Positions 1 through 8,786 of a stretch of 64,000 bases of DNA are shown here, in pieces. Numbering within the stretch: position 1 is the first letter of the stretch; each line of letters starts with the position of its first letter. Under the pieces are notes generated by a model. The model made no database searches and was not told the origin of the DNA. It was given only the letters and a program-made list of their open reading frames with translations. Where the stretch lies: positions 3,927,001-3,991,000 of the forward strand of contig NZ_JAGGML010000001.1 in the NCBI RefSeq assembly GCF_017875275.1, given 5' to 3'. This stretch comes from Xanthobacter flavus. GTDB lineage: Bacteria; Pseudomonadota; Alphaproteobacteria; Rhizobiales; Xanthobacteraceae. Position numbers and translations under genes: made by a program.

Positions 1-570
1 TACGGCCTTGATGCGGCGCAGGTTGTCCTCATAGAGGCCAATATCGCCGCTGCCTTCCTTCACCGCGATCACGCGCGGACGGGCGACCAGTTCGCCGAGA
101 ACGGATGATGAGAAGCCGTAGCCCGACGCCACCGGCTGCTGGAAGATGGAGAGGGGCAACGAGGTGGCGGCGAGCACGCTGTCCACATAATCCAGCGCAT
201 AGCGTGGATCCGTACCCGCGCCGCCGGAGAATTGTGGCAGGGGGAAGAGCACGGCGGCATCCACGCCGGCCGCTTCGGCCATCTGTGCCTGGGCCACGGC
301 CTCGGCAGTGGACCAGGCGATGATGCCGCTCAGGAGCGGAACGTCCGGGCCGATGAAGGCACGGGTGCGTCGGATCACCTCGATGCGCTCGGCATCGTCA
401 AGGGTCGCGCCCTCGCCGGCATGGCCGTTGACGAAGACGGCGCGAATGCCCTTCGGCCGGGTGCAATAGGCCAGCACCCGCTCATAGCTCGCCCAGTCGA
501 TGGAGAAATCATCGTGAAAGGGCAGGATGGTGGCGACGGTGACGCCGGACAGGTCAACAGATCGGGTCAA
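1..570 (-). CDS. Dihydrodipicolinate synthase-fold lyase, variant (3' end outside window)
   Basis: The reading frame starts at a TTG preceded by AAGGAG and runs off the left edge after 190 codons. It shows the DapA/NAL TIM-barrel pattern: beta-strand LSGVTVATILPF, a loop at residues 48-53 (NGHAGE) and the Schiff-base lysine K171 in IAVKEGSGD. Enzymes of this fold form a lysine imine with a 2-keto acid such as pyruvate and add or cleave a carbon chain. Two usual features are changed: the GTTGE/GSTGE loop is NGHAGE, and the catalytic Tyr of YNxP is Phe143 (IFQQP). The same changes occur in the protein at 10726-11670, so the two form a divergent pair. It is the last gene seen of a minus-strand operon after the acyl-CoA dehydrogenase and the tautomerase-like gene. 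True DapA is unlikely; the substrate is unknown. Confidence 0.85.
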   Translation of the reverse strand, partial: MTRSVDLSGVTVATILPFHDDFSIDWASYERVLAYCTRPKGIRAVFVNGHAGEGATLDDAERIEVIRRTRAFIGPDVPLLSGIIAWSTAEAVAQAQMAEAAGVDAAVLFPLPQFSGGAGTDPRYALDYVDSVLAATSLPLSIFQQPVASGYGFSSSVLGELVARPRVIAVKEGSGDIGLYEDNLRRIKAV

Positions 571-612
571 GAGGCAGGCTCCTTGCGTCGGTAGGGCGGG
601 CGCGCGGCGGGC

Positions 613-1755
613 TCAGCCGTGCGCGCGGGCGAGCTGGCGGGCGATGATCAGCCGCTGGATCTGGTTGGTGCCTTCATAGATCTGGGAGAGGCGGACATCC
701 CGGTAGAGCCGCTCCACCCGGTAGGCGCGGGAATAGCCATTTCCCCCATGGATCTGCAGGGCGTTGGAGATGGCGCGGTTGGCCATGTCGGTCGCGAACA
801 GCTTGGCCTCCGCCGCCTCCCGGGCGATCTCGTGGCCGGCATCCATCAGCCGCGCCGCGTGCTGGATGAGCAGCCGCGCGGCGGAGATGTCCGTGGACAT
901 GTCCGCCAGCATGAACTGAACCGCCTGGAAACTGGCGATGGGCGCGCCGAACTGGATGCGACTGTGGGCATAGGCCAGGGCGTCCTCAAGCCCGGCCTGC
1001 GCCATGCCGAGCGCCATGGAGGCCATCATCAGCCGCGAGAAGTTGAAATTGGCCATGGCCATCTTGAAGGCGCCGTTCTCCGGCCCCAGGCGGTTGGCGA
1101 TGGGCACCCGCACACCATCAAAGCTGAGGCCGCATTCGGCCAGGCCGTGCATGCCCAGAAGCTCCTCGGCCTTGCCGCGGCTGATGCCGGGGCGGTCGGT
1201 CTCCACCATGATGCAGCTGAGGCCGCGCTGGCCCGCCTGGGGGTCGGTCTTGGCGAATACCAGAACCACATTGGCGATCTCGCCGAAGGTGACCCAGGCC
1301 TTGGTGCCGGTGATCACATAATCGTCTCCGTCACGCACCGCCTGGGTGCGCAGGCCCGCCACGTCAGACCCGTAGTCCGGCTCGGTCGCGGCGGTGGCGA
1401 CGATGACATCGCCAGCCAGCACTCCCGGCACGAGGGCGTGATGCACCGCCCCGCCGTGCTCGGCGAGGAAGCGCGCGGCCTCCACCGGAATGGCGAAGGC
1501 ATTGCCCACGGCGCCCGAGCAGCGGGCGATCTCCTCCATCACCAGACAGGCGGTGGCCGCATCCATGCCCGCGCCGCCCTTCTCCTCAGCAAGGCCGATG
1601 CCGAACAGGCCCAGATCCGCCAGCCCGCGATACAGCTCCCGCGGGAAGCGGTTGTCCCGGTCGATGGCGGCGGCGGCCGGCAGGATCTCGGCCTCGGCAA
1701 AGCGGCGGGCCGTGTCTATCACGAGGCGCTGGTCGCCGGTGAGCAAGCGATGCAC
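613..1755 (-). CDS. Acyl-CoA dehydrogenase
   Basis: A 380-residue flavoprotein of the acyl-CoA dehydrogenase family, which oxidises an acyl-CoA to the trans-2-enoyl-CoA and passes electrons to ETF. The three family domains are visible: an N-terminal helical domain, the middle beta domain with ATEPDYGSDVAG and KAWVTFGEIANVVLVF, and the C-terminal helical domain with QIHGGNGYSR. The tail RLSQIYEGTNQIQRL carries the usual catalytic Glu. The start is a GTG with GGGAG about 10 bases upstream. It lies 40 bases after the tautomerase-like gene and 43 before the DHDPS-like gene, all on the minus strand, so the three are probably co-transcribed. The substrate cannot be told from the sequence. Confidence 0.92.
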   Translation of the reverse strand: MHRLLTGDQRLVIDTARRFAEAEILPAAAAIDRDNRFPRELYRGLADLGLFGIGLAEEKGGAGMDAATACLVMEEIARCSGAVGNAFAIPVEAARFLAEHGGAVHHALVPGVLAGDVIVATAATEPDYGSDVAGLRTQAVRDGDDYVITGTKAWVTFGEIANVVLVFAKTDPQAGQRGLSCIMVETDRPGISRGKAEELLGMHGLAECGLSFDGVRVPIANRLGPENGAFKMAMANFNFSRLMMASMALGMAQAGLEDALAYAHSRIQFGAPIASFQAVQFMLADMSTDISAARLLIQHAARLMDAGHEIAREAAEAKLFATDMANRAISNALQIHGGNGYSRAYRVERLYRDVRLSQIYEGTNQIQRLIIARQLARAHG

Positions 1756-1795
1756 GGTCTTTGATCTCCCGATTTCCGAATTGGCTATGATTTGA

Positions 1796-2191
1796 TCAAG
1801 TCATGTGGCCTGTGCCGCCTTCAAGCACGCCGCCATGGGCGATTTCGCTCACCGTGCGCTCGAAGAAATAGATCACGATGGCCTTGTCCGGCACGTCGTA
1901 GCTCTGCGCCGCAGCACGGGTGACGGCCGCCGCGGCCGCCCGCCGCATATCTGCCGTGCGGGCGATGGCATGGAGCTTCACAAAGATCCGCCGCGTGTCC
2001 GCAGGCGGCGGCATCTCGCCCGCATGGGCATAGGCATCGGCAGGATAAAGCTGGAAATAGCAAGAAATGATGGCCGGATCGATGCCCCAGCATCCGGCCA
2101 AGGCCGCGGTCATGCGCCGGGCGGCTTCAGCCCGCGCGGCAGGCGCGCGCCCGTCCGCACCGGGAAAGTCGTTCACTTCGAGAAAGGGCAT
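1796..2191 (-). CDS. Tautomerase-superfamily protein
   Basis: A 131-residue protein starting MPFLEVNDFPGA. The start at 2191 is chosen over an upstream one at 2242 because it exposes Pro as residue 2, the catalytic amino-terminal proline of the tautomerase (4-oxalocrotonate tautomerase/MIF) superfamily. The helix with ARAEAARRMTAALAGCWGIDP and the strands SCYFQLYPADAYAHAG and AIVIYFFE resemble the beta-alpha-beta unit of longer members, but no exact subfamily is recognised. Members tautomerise enols or dehalogenate small acids. It is the first gene of the minus-strand operon, divergent from the DHDPS-fold gene at 2403 and sharing the 211-base promoter region. Function beyond the superfamily is not known. 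Confidence 0.6.
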   Translation of the reverse strand: MPFLEVNDFPGADGRAPAARAEAARRMTAALAGCWGIDPAIISCYFQLYPADAYAHAGEMPPPADTRRIFVKLHAIARTADMRRAAAAAVTRAAAQSYDVPDKAIVIYFFERTVSEIAHGGVLEGGTGHMT

Positions 2192-2289
2192 GGCGGGGTC
2201 CTGCGCAAAGGCTCCGGCAGGGGGCCGACGCTGCCGCGCCACCCTGTCGTCGGACCATTGATTGGCTGAAAATATGATCAGATGTCAAC

Positions 2290-2312
2290 TTGATCTGCGT
2301 ATGTTAGATCAA
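2290..2312. promoter_or_regulatory. Inverted repeat in divergent promoter (possible operator)
   Basis: TTGATCT at 2290-2296 and AGATCAA at 2306-2312 form a perfect 7-base inverted repeat with a 9-base spacer. A further TGATCA lies at 2275-2280. It sits between the divergent starts at 2191 and 2403, in an AT-rich patch, which suits an operator. The regulator is unknown; GntR and LysR genes occur in the neighbourhood. Confidence 0.4.
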
Positions 2313-2402
2313 ATAATAATCCAGAGCCTGCTGCCCGGCGGATCGCGTCTCCCGCGTCCGCAGGATGCGGCTTCCTTTTCGCCCGATCCTGGAGCTTGTG
2401 CC

Positions 2403-3281
2403 GTGACGTCCTTCCGAGGCAGTTTCACCGTGATGGTCACCCCGTTCACAGCCGATGGGCGCCTGGACGAGGAGGGGCTCGCCCGCTTCGTGGACTGGCA
2501 GGTGCGCGAAGGGGTTCACGGCCTCATTCCGCTCGGCTCCACCGGCGAATTCCTGTCGCTCACCCGGGCCGAGCGCCGCCGCGTGGGCGAGGTCGTGGTG
2601 GAGGCCGCCGCCGGGCGCGTGCCGGTCCTCATCGGCACCGCGGCCGAATGGACGAACGAGGCCGTCGAACTGACGCGGGAGGCGGAAAGCATCGGCGCCG
2701 ACGGCGTGATGATTATCCCGCCTTTCTATTCCTCGCCCACGGCGGATGAGATCTATGCCCATTACCGGGCGATCGCCGCGGCGATCCACATTCCGATCAT
2801 GATCTACAACAACCCCTTCACGTCCAATGTGGACCTGCCGGCGCGGCTCGTCGCTCGGCTGTCCGAGATCGACAACGTCTCCTACATCAAGGAATCGAGC
2901 GGCAGCGTTCCGCGCACGGCGGAGATCATCCGGCTGTGCGGCGACCGCATGACCGTGTTTTCCGGCTATCATCCGTGGGAGAGCTACCGGGTGGGCGCGG
3001 CGGGTTATGTCTCCGTCTTCTCCAACATCGCGCCTGCGCTCTCGGCCGACCTTTATACCCGCACCGTCGTCGAGAACGATTTCGCCGGCAGCCGGGCGAT
3101 CGCCGACCGCGTCGCCCCGCTGCTGGATGCGCTGGCCGGCGACCTTTATGTGTCCGCCACCAAGGCAGCCCTCGGCATGATCGGCCAGCCGGGCGGCCCG
3201 CCGCGTGCGCCCCGGCTCCCCCTTCCGGAAGACAGGCGGGCGCCCCTCAAGGCCGTGCTGGAAAGCCTCAGCCTCGTTTGA
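2403..3281 (+). CDS. Dihydrodipicolinate synthase / N-acetylneuraminate lyase family protein
   Basis: A 292-residue class I aldolase-type TIM barrel. The GTG start at 2403, with GGAG about 9 bases before it, gives the usual N terminus FRGSFTVMVTPFTADGRLD; the open frame upstream to 2262 looks non-coding. All canonical residues are present: loop PLGSTGEF (45-50), catalytic Tyr135 in IYNNP and Schiff-base Lys163 in YIKESSG. The family condenses pyruvate with, or splits it from, an aldehyde. It is divergent from the tautomerase-like gene and is followed after 91 bases by an acyl-CoA ligase, so the two may act in one pathway. Unlike the other two DHDPS-fold proteins here, this one has a complete active site. 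A catabolic aldolase is more likely than lysine biosynthesis given the context. Confidence 0.9.
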   Translation: MTSFRGSFTVMVTPFTADGRLDEEGLARFVDWQVREGVHGLIPLGSTGEFLSLTRAERRRVGEVVVEAAAGRVPVLIGTAAEWTNEAVELTREAESIGADGVMIIPPFYSSPTADEIYAHYRAIAAAIHIPIMIYNNPFTSNVDLPARLVARLSEIDNVSYIKESSGSVPRTAEIIRLCGDRMTVFSGYHPWESYRVGAAGYVSVFSNIAPALSADLYTRTVVENDFAGSRAIADRVAPLLDALAGDLYVSATKAALGMIGQPGGPPRAPRLPLPEDRRAPLKAVLESLSLV

Positions 3282-3372
3282 CCCTGTGGGCGCGATGCGC
3301 CAGCTTCGGGCTCTCCGGGCGCCTTTTGCCCGAGCCCCGCCCTTTCGCCGTTTCGTCGAGAGTTTCCGCACC

Positions 3373-4902
3373 ATGATTGATCCCGTCACCGCAGATGCGT
3401 CCGTGAGTTTCGGAGCCCGCCTGCGCGGCCATGCCCGCGCGCGGGGCAGCGCCACGGCCATCACGGTGCTGTCCCCGGACGGCACAGCCCAGCCCATCGG
3501 CTGGGAGCCCCTCGACCGCCTCGTGGACCGGATCGCCGGCGCCCTCATGGACCGGGGCCTCGGGCAGGGCAGCGTGGTGGGCATCGGCCCGCCCAATGGG
3601 CTCGCCCACATCGCTCTTGTCCTGGGCGTGTGGCGCATGGGTGGCACGGTGCTCGCCTTCGATCACCGCCAGCCGGCCACCATCCTGGCCGGCATGTGGG
3701 ACCGCGCGAAGGCGGCGCTGGTCGTGGTGCCCCCCGCCGTGGTCCCGGAAGAGTCCCGGGTGGTGCCGCTGCCCGGCTTTTGGGAGGACGTCGCCGAGCG
3801 GGTTGATGCGGTCGTGCCCGACCAGGTGTCGCGGCCGGGCAAGATCCTGCTCTCCGGCGGGTCCACCGGCGTCTCGAAGCTGATGGCCGACGATCTGCCC
3901 TGGCGCTTCGTGCCCGGCCGGCCCTGGGGGGACGTGGCGCCGGCGCTCGGCTTCCGGGCCGACCAGGTGCAACTGGTGGCGGGCGCCATGTCCCACAACG
4001 CGCCGCTCACCTGGGCGCAGATGGGGTTGTTCGAAGGCCATCACCTCGTGGTGCTGGAAGCTTTCAATGCGGACTTGGCGCTGGATGCCATCGACCGTTT
4101 CGGCGTCGGGTTCGCCATGGTGGTCCCCACCATGATGGTGCGCATGCTGGATGCAGACGCCCGGCGCCCCCGCAGCCTCGCCTCGCTGGAAGCGCTGTAC
4201 CACACCGGCGCACCCTGCCCGGGCTGGCTCAAGGCAGCCTGGATCGAGCGCCTCGGTCCAGAGCGCGTGACGGAGATGTACGGCTCCGGCGAGAATGTCG
4301 GCCAGACCATCATCACCGGCACCGAATGGCTGGCAAATCGCGGCTCCGTCGGCCGCCCCTTCCAGAGCGCGGCGCGGATTTACGACGCCGCCGGCGCGCT
4401 CCTGCCTGCGGGCGAAGTCGGCGAGCTCTTCATGCGCCGCGACGGCGATGTGACCCCGGAAGCGCGGGTGCGCTATCTCGACCCCGGCGTGGCGTCCCGC
4501 GAGGATGCGGACGGCTTCGTCAGTGTCGGCGACATGGCTTCCGTGGATGGCGATGGTTATGTCCATCTCGCCGGCCGGCGGGACGATGTGATCAATTCCG
4601 GCGGTGTGAAGGTGCATCCCGAGAAGGTGGAGGCGGCGGTGCTGTCCTGTCCTGGGGTGCGCGATGTGGTGGCCGTGGGCCTTGATGACCGCGACTGGGG
4701 TCAGCGGGTGCATGTGGTGATAGAGCCGGCCGATGCCACAATTGCGGTGACGCTGGCTGACGTGCGTCGGCACTGCGCTGGATCGCTCGCTGCCGATGAA
4801 CTGCCGAAAAGCCTTTCCGTGGTGGCCGCCCTGCCACGGGACGGCTTCGGCAAGGTGAAGCGGCGGATGGTGCGGGCGGCGGAAGAGCAGCGGGCCGGCT
4901 GA
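3373..4902 (+). CDS. AMP-forming acyl-CoA synthetase (class I AMP-binding enzyme)
   Basis: A 509-residue adenylate-forming enzyme. It activates a carboxylic acid with ATP to an acyl-AMP and then the CoA thioester. Visible motifs are the phosphate-binding loop LLSGGSTGVSKL near residue 160, MYGSGENVGQT near 302 (A5 region), DGDGYVHLAGRRDDVINSGG (A7/A8 hinge) and the C-terminal lysine in DGFGKVKRR near 494. The start at 3373 is preferred because the upstream open frame overlaps the previous gene without homology. The ANL family is broad; no substrate can be inferred beyond an organic acid that probably enters the CoA-dependent steps encoded around it. A strong hairpin lies behind it. Confidence 0.9.
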   Translation: MIDPVTADASVSFGARLRGHARARGSATAITVLSPDGTAQPIGWEPLDRLVDRIAGALMDRGLGQGSVVGIGPPNGLAHIALVLGVWRMGGTVLAFDHRQPATILAGMWDRAKAALVVVPPAVVPEESRVVPLPGFWEDVAERVDAVVPDQVSRPGKILLSGGSTGVSKLMADDLPWRFVPGRPWGDVAPALGFRADQVQLVAGAMSHNAPLTWAQMGLFEGHHLVVLEAFNADLALDAIDRFGVGFAMVVPTMMVRMLDADARRPRSLASLEALYHTGAPCPGWLKAAWIERLGPERVTEMYGSGENVGQTIITGTEWLANRGSVGRPFQSAARIYDAAGALLPAGEVGELFMRRDGDVTPEARVRYLDPGVASREDADGFVSVGDMASVDGDGYVHLAGRRDDVINSGGVKVHPEKVEAAVLSCPGVRDVVAVGLDDRDWGQRVHVVIEPADATIAVTLADVRRHCAGSLAADELPKSLSVVAALPRDGFGKVKRRMVRAAEEQRAG

Positions 4903-4993
4903 TCAACCGGACGTCCGGCGCCGCATGACCACGGCAATGGTCGCAGCCGGCGCGTCGACCAAGCTTCGCGCGGAACGCCTCGGCCCGTGCGTA

Positions 4994-5017
4994 CGGCCCC
5001 GGCACACCCCGGGGCCG
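4994..5017. terminator. GC-rich hairpin between convergent genes
   Basis: A perfect 9-base stem CGGCCCCGG / CCGGGGCCG with a 6-base loop lies between the ends of the convergent ligase (4902) and amidohydrolase (5025). The T tract is poor (TTGG), so intrinsic termination is likely but not certain. It could serve both strands. Confidence 0.5.
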
Positions 5018-5024
5018 TTGGCCC

Positions 5025-6443
5025 TCACAGCCCCCGCGGCCGGGCGAAGTCGGAAATGTCCCGCGACAGGATCTGCCCGTGGCCGGCGGCCCCCGTCACC
5101 TTGCCGTCCTCGGCGACCACCACGCCCCGGGAGAGTGTCATCACCGGCCAACCCGTCACGGCGAAGCCTTCCCACGGGGTGTAATCCGCGCCGTGATGGA
5201 GGATCTCCTGCCGGATGGTCTCGCGCTTGGCCGGGTCCCACAGGGTGATGTCGGCATCGAAGCCGACGCCGATGGAGCCCTTCTGCGGATAAAGGCCATA
5301 CAGGCGCGCGTGGTTGGTGGCGGTCAGGGCCACGAAGGTCTGCAGCGAGATCCGGCCCTTCGACACCCCTTCCGAGAACAGGATCGGCAGGCGCGTCTCC
5401 ACGCCCGGAATGCCGTTGGGAACCCAGCGGAAGGAGGTGCGCGCCTTCGGGTTCAGCTTGCCATCCACGGCATCGTAGCGGAACGGGCAGTGGTCCGACG
5501 AGAAGGTCTGGAACACGCCCTGCGTCAGCCCCTCCCAAATGGCGGCTTGGCTGTCCGCATCCCGCGGCGGCGGGGAGCAGACATATTTCGCGCCCTCCAT
5601 GTTGAGCCCATCCAGGTCTTCCGCCGTCAAAGTGATGTATTGCGGGCAGGTCTCGGCATAGATCTTCAGGCCGCGTTGCTGGGCCCAGCGCACTTGTTCC
5701 ATCGCCTCGCGACCGGACCCGTGCACGATCACGATCGGGACATCCACCAGTTCGGCATGGCTGATGGCCCGATGGGCGGCCTCGCGTTCCACCACCTGCG
5801 GCCGGGAGGCCGCGTGAAAGAAGGGACGGGTCTGGCCAGCACGCTCAAGCCGCTCGGTCATGTAGCGGATGGCGTCATAGCCCTCGCAATGGACCATGAC
5901 GAGCGCCTGCTCGCGCCGGGCAACGTCGAACACCTCCAGGAGCTGGCGGTCGTTCAGCACCAGGTCGTCATAGGTCATGAACACCTTGAACGACGTGTAG
6001 CCATCCTTGACGAGCGCCGGCAGTTCCTGCCCCAGCACCTCCGGCGTCGGGTCGGAAATGATCAGGTGGAAGGCGGTGTCGATGATGCACCGGCCTTCCG
6101 CCAGCGCGCGGTACTCTTCCACGCACTGGCGCAGAGAGGTGCCCCGCTGCTGGAGCGCGAACGGCATCACGCAGGTGTTGCCGCCCGCCGCCGCCGCCGC
6201 GGTGGCGCTGGCGAAATCATCGGCCATGGAGATGTCCGGTCCCTGATACTGGGAGATGTGGACATGGCTGTCGATGCCACCCGGCAGCACTAGAAGGCCG
6301 GTGGCGTCGATCTCGCGCGCGGCGCCGGTGACGGAGGCGGACAGGGCGACGATGCGGCCATCACGAATGCCAATGTCGGCCTTCATGGTGTCGGCGGCGG
6401 TCACGACGGTGCCGCCGCGAATGGCGAGATCGAACTCGGGCAA
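5025..6443 (-). CDS. Dihydropyrimidinase / D-hydantoinase-type cyclic amidohydrolase
   Basis: A 472-residue metal-dependent amidohydrolase of the dihydropyrimidinase family, which opens cyclic amides such as hydantoins, dihydropyrimidines or allantoin-like rings. The binuclear metal ligands are in place: H60 and H62 in DSHVH, K153 (the carbamylated lysine) in SFKVFMTYDD, H185 in MVHCEG, H241 in VHGSG and D317 in SSDHCPF. The start is a TTG with GGAG 8 bases upstream, giving the family N terminus LPEFDLAIRGGTVVTA. It stands alone on the minus strand, facing the acyl-CoA ligase. With the ureidoglycolate-lyase-like gene at 8880 it points to a ureide, hydantoin or lactam substrate, but true pyrimidine or allantoin partners are absent. 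Confidence 0.9.
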   Translation of the reverse strand: MPEFDLAIRGGTVVTAADTMKADIGIRDGRIVALSASVTGAAREIDATGLLVLPGGIDSHVHISQYQGPDISMADDFASATAAAAAGGNTCVMPFALQQRGTSLRQCVEEYRALAEGRCIIDTAFHLIISDPTPEVLGQELPALVKDGYTSFKVFMTYDDLVLNDRQLLEVFDVARREQALVMVHCEGYDAIRYMTERLERAGQTRPFFHAASRPQVVEREAAHRAISHAELVDVPIVIVHGSGREAMEQVRWAQQRGLKIYAETCPQYITLTAEDLDGLNMEGAKYVCSPPPRDADSQAAIWEGLTQGVFQTFSSDHCPFRYDAVDGKLNPKARTSFRWVPNGIPGVETRLPILFSEGVSKGRISLQTFVALTATNHARLYGLYPQKGSIGVGFDADITLWDPAKRETIRQEILHHGADYTPWEGFAVTGWPVMTLSRGVVVAEDGKVTGAAGHGQILSRDISDFARPRGL

Positions 6444-7241
6444 GGTTGGGTCTCCGTAGGAAGGCCAGCCGGCTCCACGCGGTTGGGAGGCGCGGGCGAA
6501 ACGAGTGGGGAGCGGGCTAGTCGGCGTCAGTTTGAGCGGATCGCAGCCTTCCGGTCCAGATCAGGTATTGGCGAAGTTTCAGTCACCGCCGCCGCGAGAC
6601 TGAGCAGATGCTGATTTCGCGATGAGATTGTGCTGCCAATTCGCGCCACGACGGTCCGTGCGTCGAACTGGTCTGGCCTGTCAAATGAGTGAAAGGACGG
6701 GGAGGGTGCGGCCGAAAATTATTACATATCTGTATGTTATATTCATATCCCGTCGTCTGAGAGACACGCTCCGACGTGGGTGCCCAAAAAATAGCCTTGC
6801 CCACGCGGAGGGCTTATGAAAATCTGGTCAGACCAGATGATGTATGGATCAGTATATCCTGTTTTTCCTTTCAGCGGGAGGATGTAGTTGTTGTTGATCG
6901 TTTGCATCTAAATAGAATCCGTCTTCCAGTGGAATAAAAGTGCGAGTCATGTGCGATTTTAAATGAAATTATCTGCTTTCTCTGAAGTGTCGTGCACGAG
7001 GGATGCAAGCCCGTCGGGCCGGAGGTGTTTCCCCTTGTTGCGCAAGGTCCGTGCCTGATGCGGCCGTGCCATCTGCCTGAGACCGGGCAGCGCCGCTGGG
7101 AGCGGGCCTTTCGCCTGACCCCGTGCGTTGAGCGCCAGTCCGGCCGTCTTCCAAAGTCCGTTCGTTCCGGTGCGCACAAGCGGCGAGCCGCCGGCACAGC
7201 TGTCCCGTCCGTCGCCCGTGCTTGTTCGCGAGGAACTTCTG
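6444..7241. other. Long non-coding region, AT-rich in part
   Basis: About 800 bases without a convincing gene, between the TTG start of the amidohydrolase and the aldolase at 7242. The stretch 6710-6990 is clearly richer in A+T than the surroundings. It contains a dyad ACATA-N4-TATGT at 6724-6737 and the GntR-type palindrome at 6822-6838. GGGAGG near 6880 is followed by no usable reading frame. The open frames crossing 6990-7240 look like shadows. It may hold a long leader, a small RNA or the scar of a lost gene. Confidence 0.5.
6822..6838. promoter_or_regulatory. Perfect 17-base palindrome, probable GntR/FCD operator
   Basis: ATCTGGTCAGACCAGAT is perfectly symmetric around its central base. 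The core TGGTC-N-GACCA matches the operator style of FCD-type GntR regulators such as LldR, PdhR and VanR. A related sequence lies before the GntR gene at 8787-8813. It is 404 bases before the aldolase start and 379 bases before the amidohydrolase start on the other strand. Confidence 0.6.
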
Positions 7242-7985
7242 ATGCCCCGATTTGGCCTGGCCGCCTGTGTCTTTCGCAGCGTGGAGATGGTGAGCGTCGC
7301 CCGCACCGCCGGCTTCGACCTGCTGGTGGCGGATATGGAGCACAGCGCGCTTGCCATCGGGGACGTTGCCGCGCTCTGCCTTGCCGGGCGCATGGGCAAC
7401 TTTCCAGTGGAGGTTCGCGTCGGCGGGCCGGACCATCCCGACCTTGCCCGTGTGCTCGACTGCGGCGCAACGGGCGTGATCGTGTCCCATGTGGACAGTG
7501 CGGATCAGGCGCGCCGGATCGCCGATCGCACCCGCTTTGCGCCGGCGGGCAACCGCTCCGTGCCGAGTCCGCTGGCCATCTTCGGCTTCCGGGCCGTCGA
7601 TCCGCAGACACTCATGGCCGGCTGCGAAGCCGAAATCCGGGTTACGGCAATGATTGAAAGCGCCGACGGGCTGGCGGACGCGGGGGCCATCGCGGCCGTT
7701 CCCGGCATCGATGCGCTGATGGTGGGCGCCAACGATCTGGCGGTGAGCCTTGGGCATCCCGGCGATGTGGGGCATGAGCAGGTGCGCGACGCCTTTGCAC
7801 GCATCGCTGCCGCTGCTGCTGCCGCCGGCAAGGAATTCTCGGTCATCGGCGTGCCGGAAGCGCTGCTCGAAAGCCATGCGTTTGCGTTGGGAGCGAGGAC
7901 GGTGATCGCCACCAACGACATCAACCTGCTGATCGACGGCGGAACGGCACTGGTCGCGGCCCTTGTCGCTCGTGCCGCGTCATGA
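7242..7985 (+). CDS. HpcH/HpaI family aldolase
   Basis: A 247-residue class II (metal-dependent) aldolase of the HpcH/HpaI-citrate lyase beta fold. These enzymes cleave 2-keto-3-deoxy or 4-hydroxy-2-oxo acids to pyruvate and an aldehyde. Seen in the sequence are GFDLLVADMEHSA (the family GFDW...DxEH motif, with Leu for Trp), GATGVIVSHVDSADQA, the metal-binding Glu in TAMIESADGL and Asp in VGANDLAVSLG. The start at 7242 is preceded by GAGGAA. It is convergent with the GntR gene and lies downstream of a GntR-type palindrome. The substrate is unknown, but it would supply pyruvate from a chain produced by the neighbouring enzymes. Confidence 0.87.
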   Translation: MPRFGLAACVFRSVEMVSVARTAGFDLLVADMEHSALAIGDVAALCLAGRMGNFPVEVRVGGPDHPDLARVLDCGATGVIVSHVDSADQARRIADRTRFAPAGNRSVPSPLAIFGFRAVDPQTLMAGCEAEIRVTAMIESADGLADAGAIAAVPGIDALMVGANDLAVSLGHPGDVGHEQVRDAFARIAAAAAAAGKEFSVIGVPEALLESHAFALGARTVIATNDINLLIDGGTALVAALVARAAS

Positions 7986-8029
7986 CGAAAGACGGGCGGA
8001 CGGGCCGGGCGCGGCCGGCAACCGCGGTT

Positions 8030-8725
8030 TCACAGGATGGCGAGGCCGGCCCGTGCGGCAGAATTGAGGATGTGGCTCTCCATCGCCCGCCGGGCCGCCT
8101 CCGGCTCGCGGGCGGCGAAGGCCTCCAGCACCCGGCGATGCTCGGCGGCGGTTTCGCTCAGCCGCTCGCGCTCGGTCATGGGAATGCGCTGGCTTTCCAC
8201 GAACACGGTGCGGATGTCCTGATAGAGCTTCTGGAACATGGCGTTGCCGCACAGCGAGAAGATCAGGTCATGGAAGCGGGTGTCGGCGTCGGCGAGCGCC
8301 AGGCCGTCGCGCCGCTCGGCTGCGGCATCCATAGCGCTGCTGATGGCGTCGAACTCGGCGATCACACCGCCATGGATCGTTGTGGCGGTAAGGGCGGCCG
8401 CCAGCCCCTCGATGGCAAGCCGGGTCTGGTAGACGTCGCGCAGGCTGAAAAGCTGATTGTAACGCCATTGCGCCGGCGCCGCGGCACGGGTGGCCGGATC
8501 GATCACATAGACGCCGCGGCCCGCCTCCACGCTGATGAGCCCGAGGGTCTCCAGAATGGAGAGCGCTTCGCGGAGCGACGGGCGTGACACGCCGAGATGA
8601 TCGGCCAGTTGCCGCTGGGCCGGGAGCGCATCGCCTGCCTTCAGCCCGCGCTCGCGGATCAGCGCCTGGATGGCCTCGGCGGTGCGAATCGGGATCGGTT
8701 GGGTCGCTTTCTTCAGCACACTCAT
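8030..8725 (-). CDS. GntR family transcriptional regulator, FCD subfamily
   Basis: A 231-residue regulator. Its winged helix-turn-helix has the GntR pattern GLKAGDALPAQRQLADHLGVS followed by RPSLREAL. The C-terminal helical FCD domain carries the metal/ligand pattern in DADTRFHDLIF, EHRRVLEAF and MESHILN. The start at 8725 (MSVLKK) is used; an in-frame ATG at 8752 would add nine residues. FCD regulators usually repress catabolic operons and release DNA on binding an organic acid. Palindromes of the right type lie upstream of this gene (8787-8813) and at 6822-6838, so it probably regulates itself, the divergent AllA-like gene and perhaps the aldolase and amidohydrolase. Confidence 0.9.
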   Translation of the reverse strand: MSVLKKATQPIPIRTAEAIQALIRERGLKAGDALPAQRQLADHLGVSRPSLREALSILETLGLISVEAGRGVYVIDPATRAAAPAQWRYNQLFSLRDVYQTRLAIEGLAAALTATTIHGGVIAEFDAISSAMDAAAERRDGLALADADTRFHDLIFSLCGNAMFQKLYQDIRTVFVESQRIPMTERERLSETAAEHRRVLEAFAAREPEAARRAMESHILNSAARAGLAIL

Positions 8726-8786
8726 GTTCCGCTTCGCGCGCCGCGCCTGCATCCTCGCGAGCCGCCGGGCCGACTGCGTTATGCAT

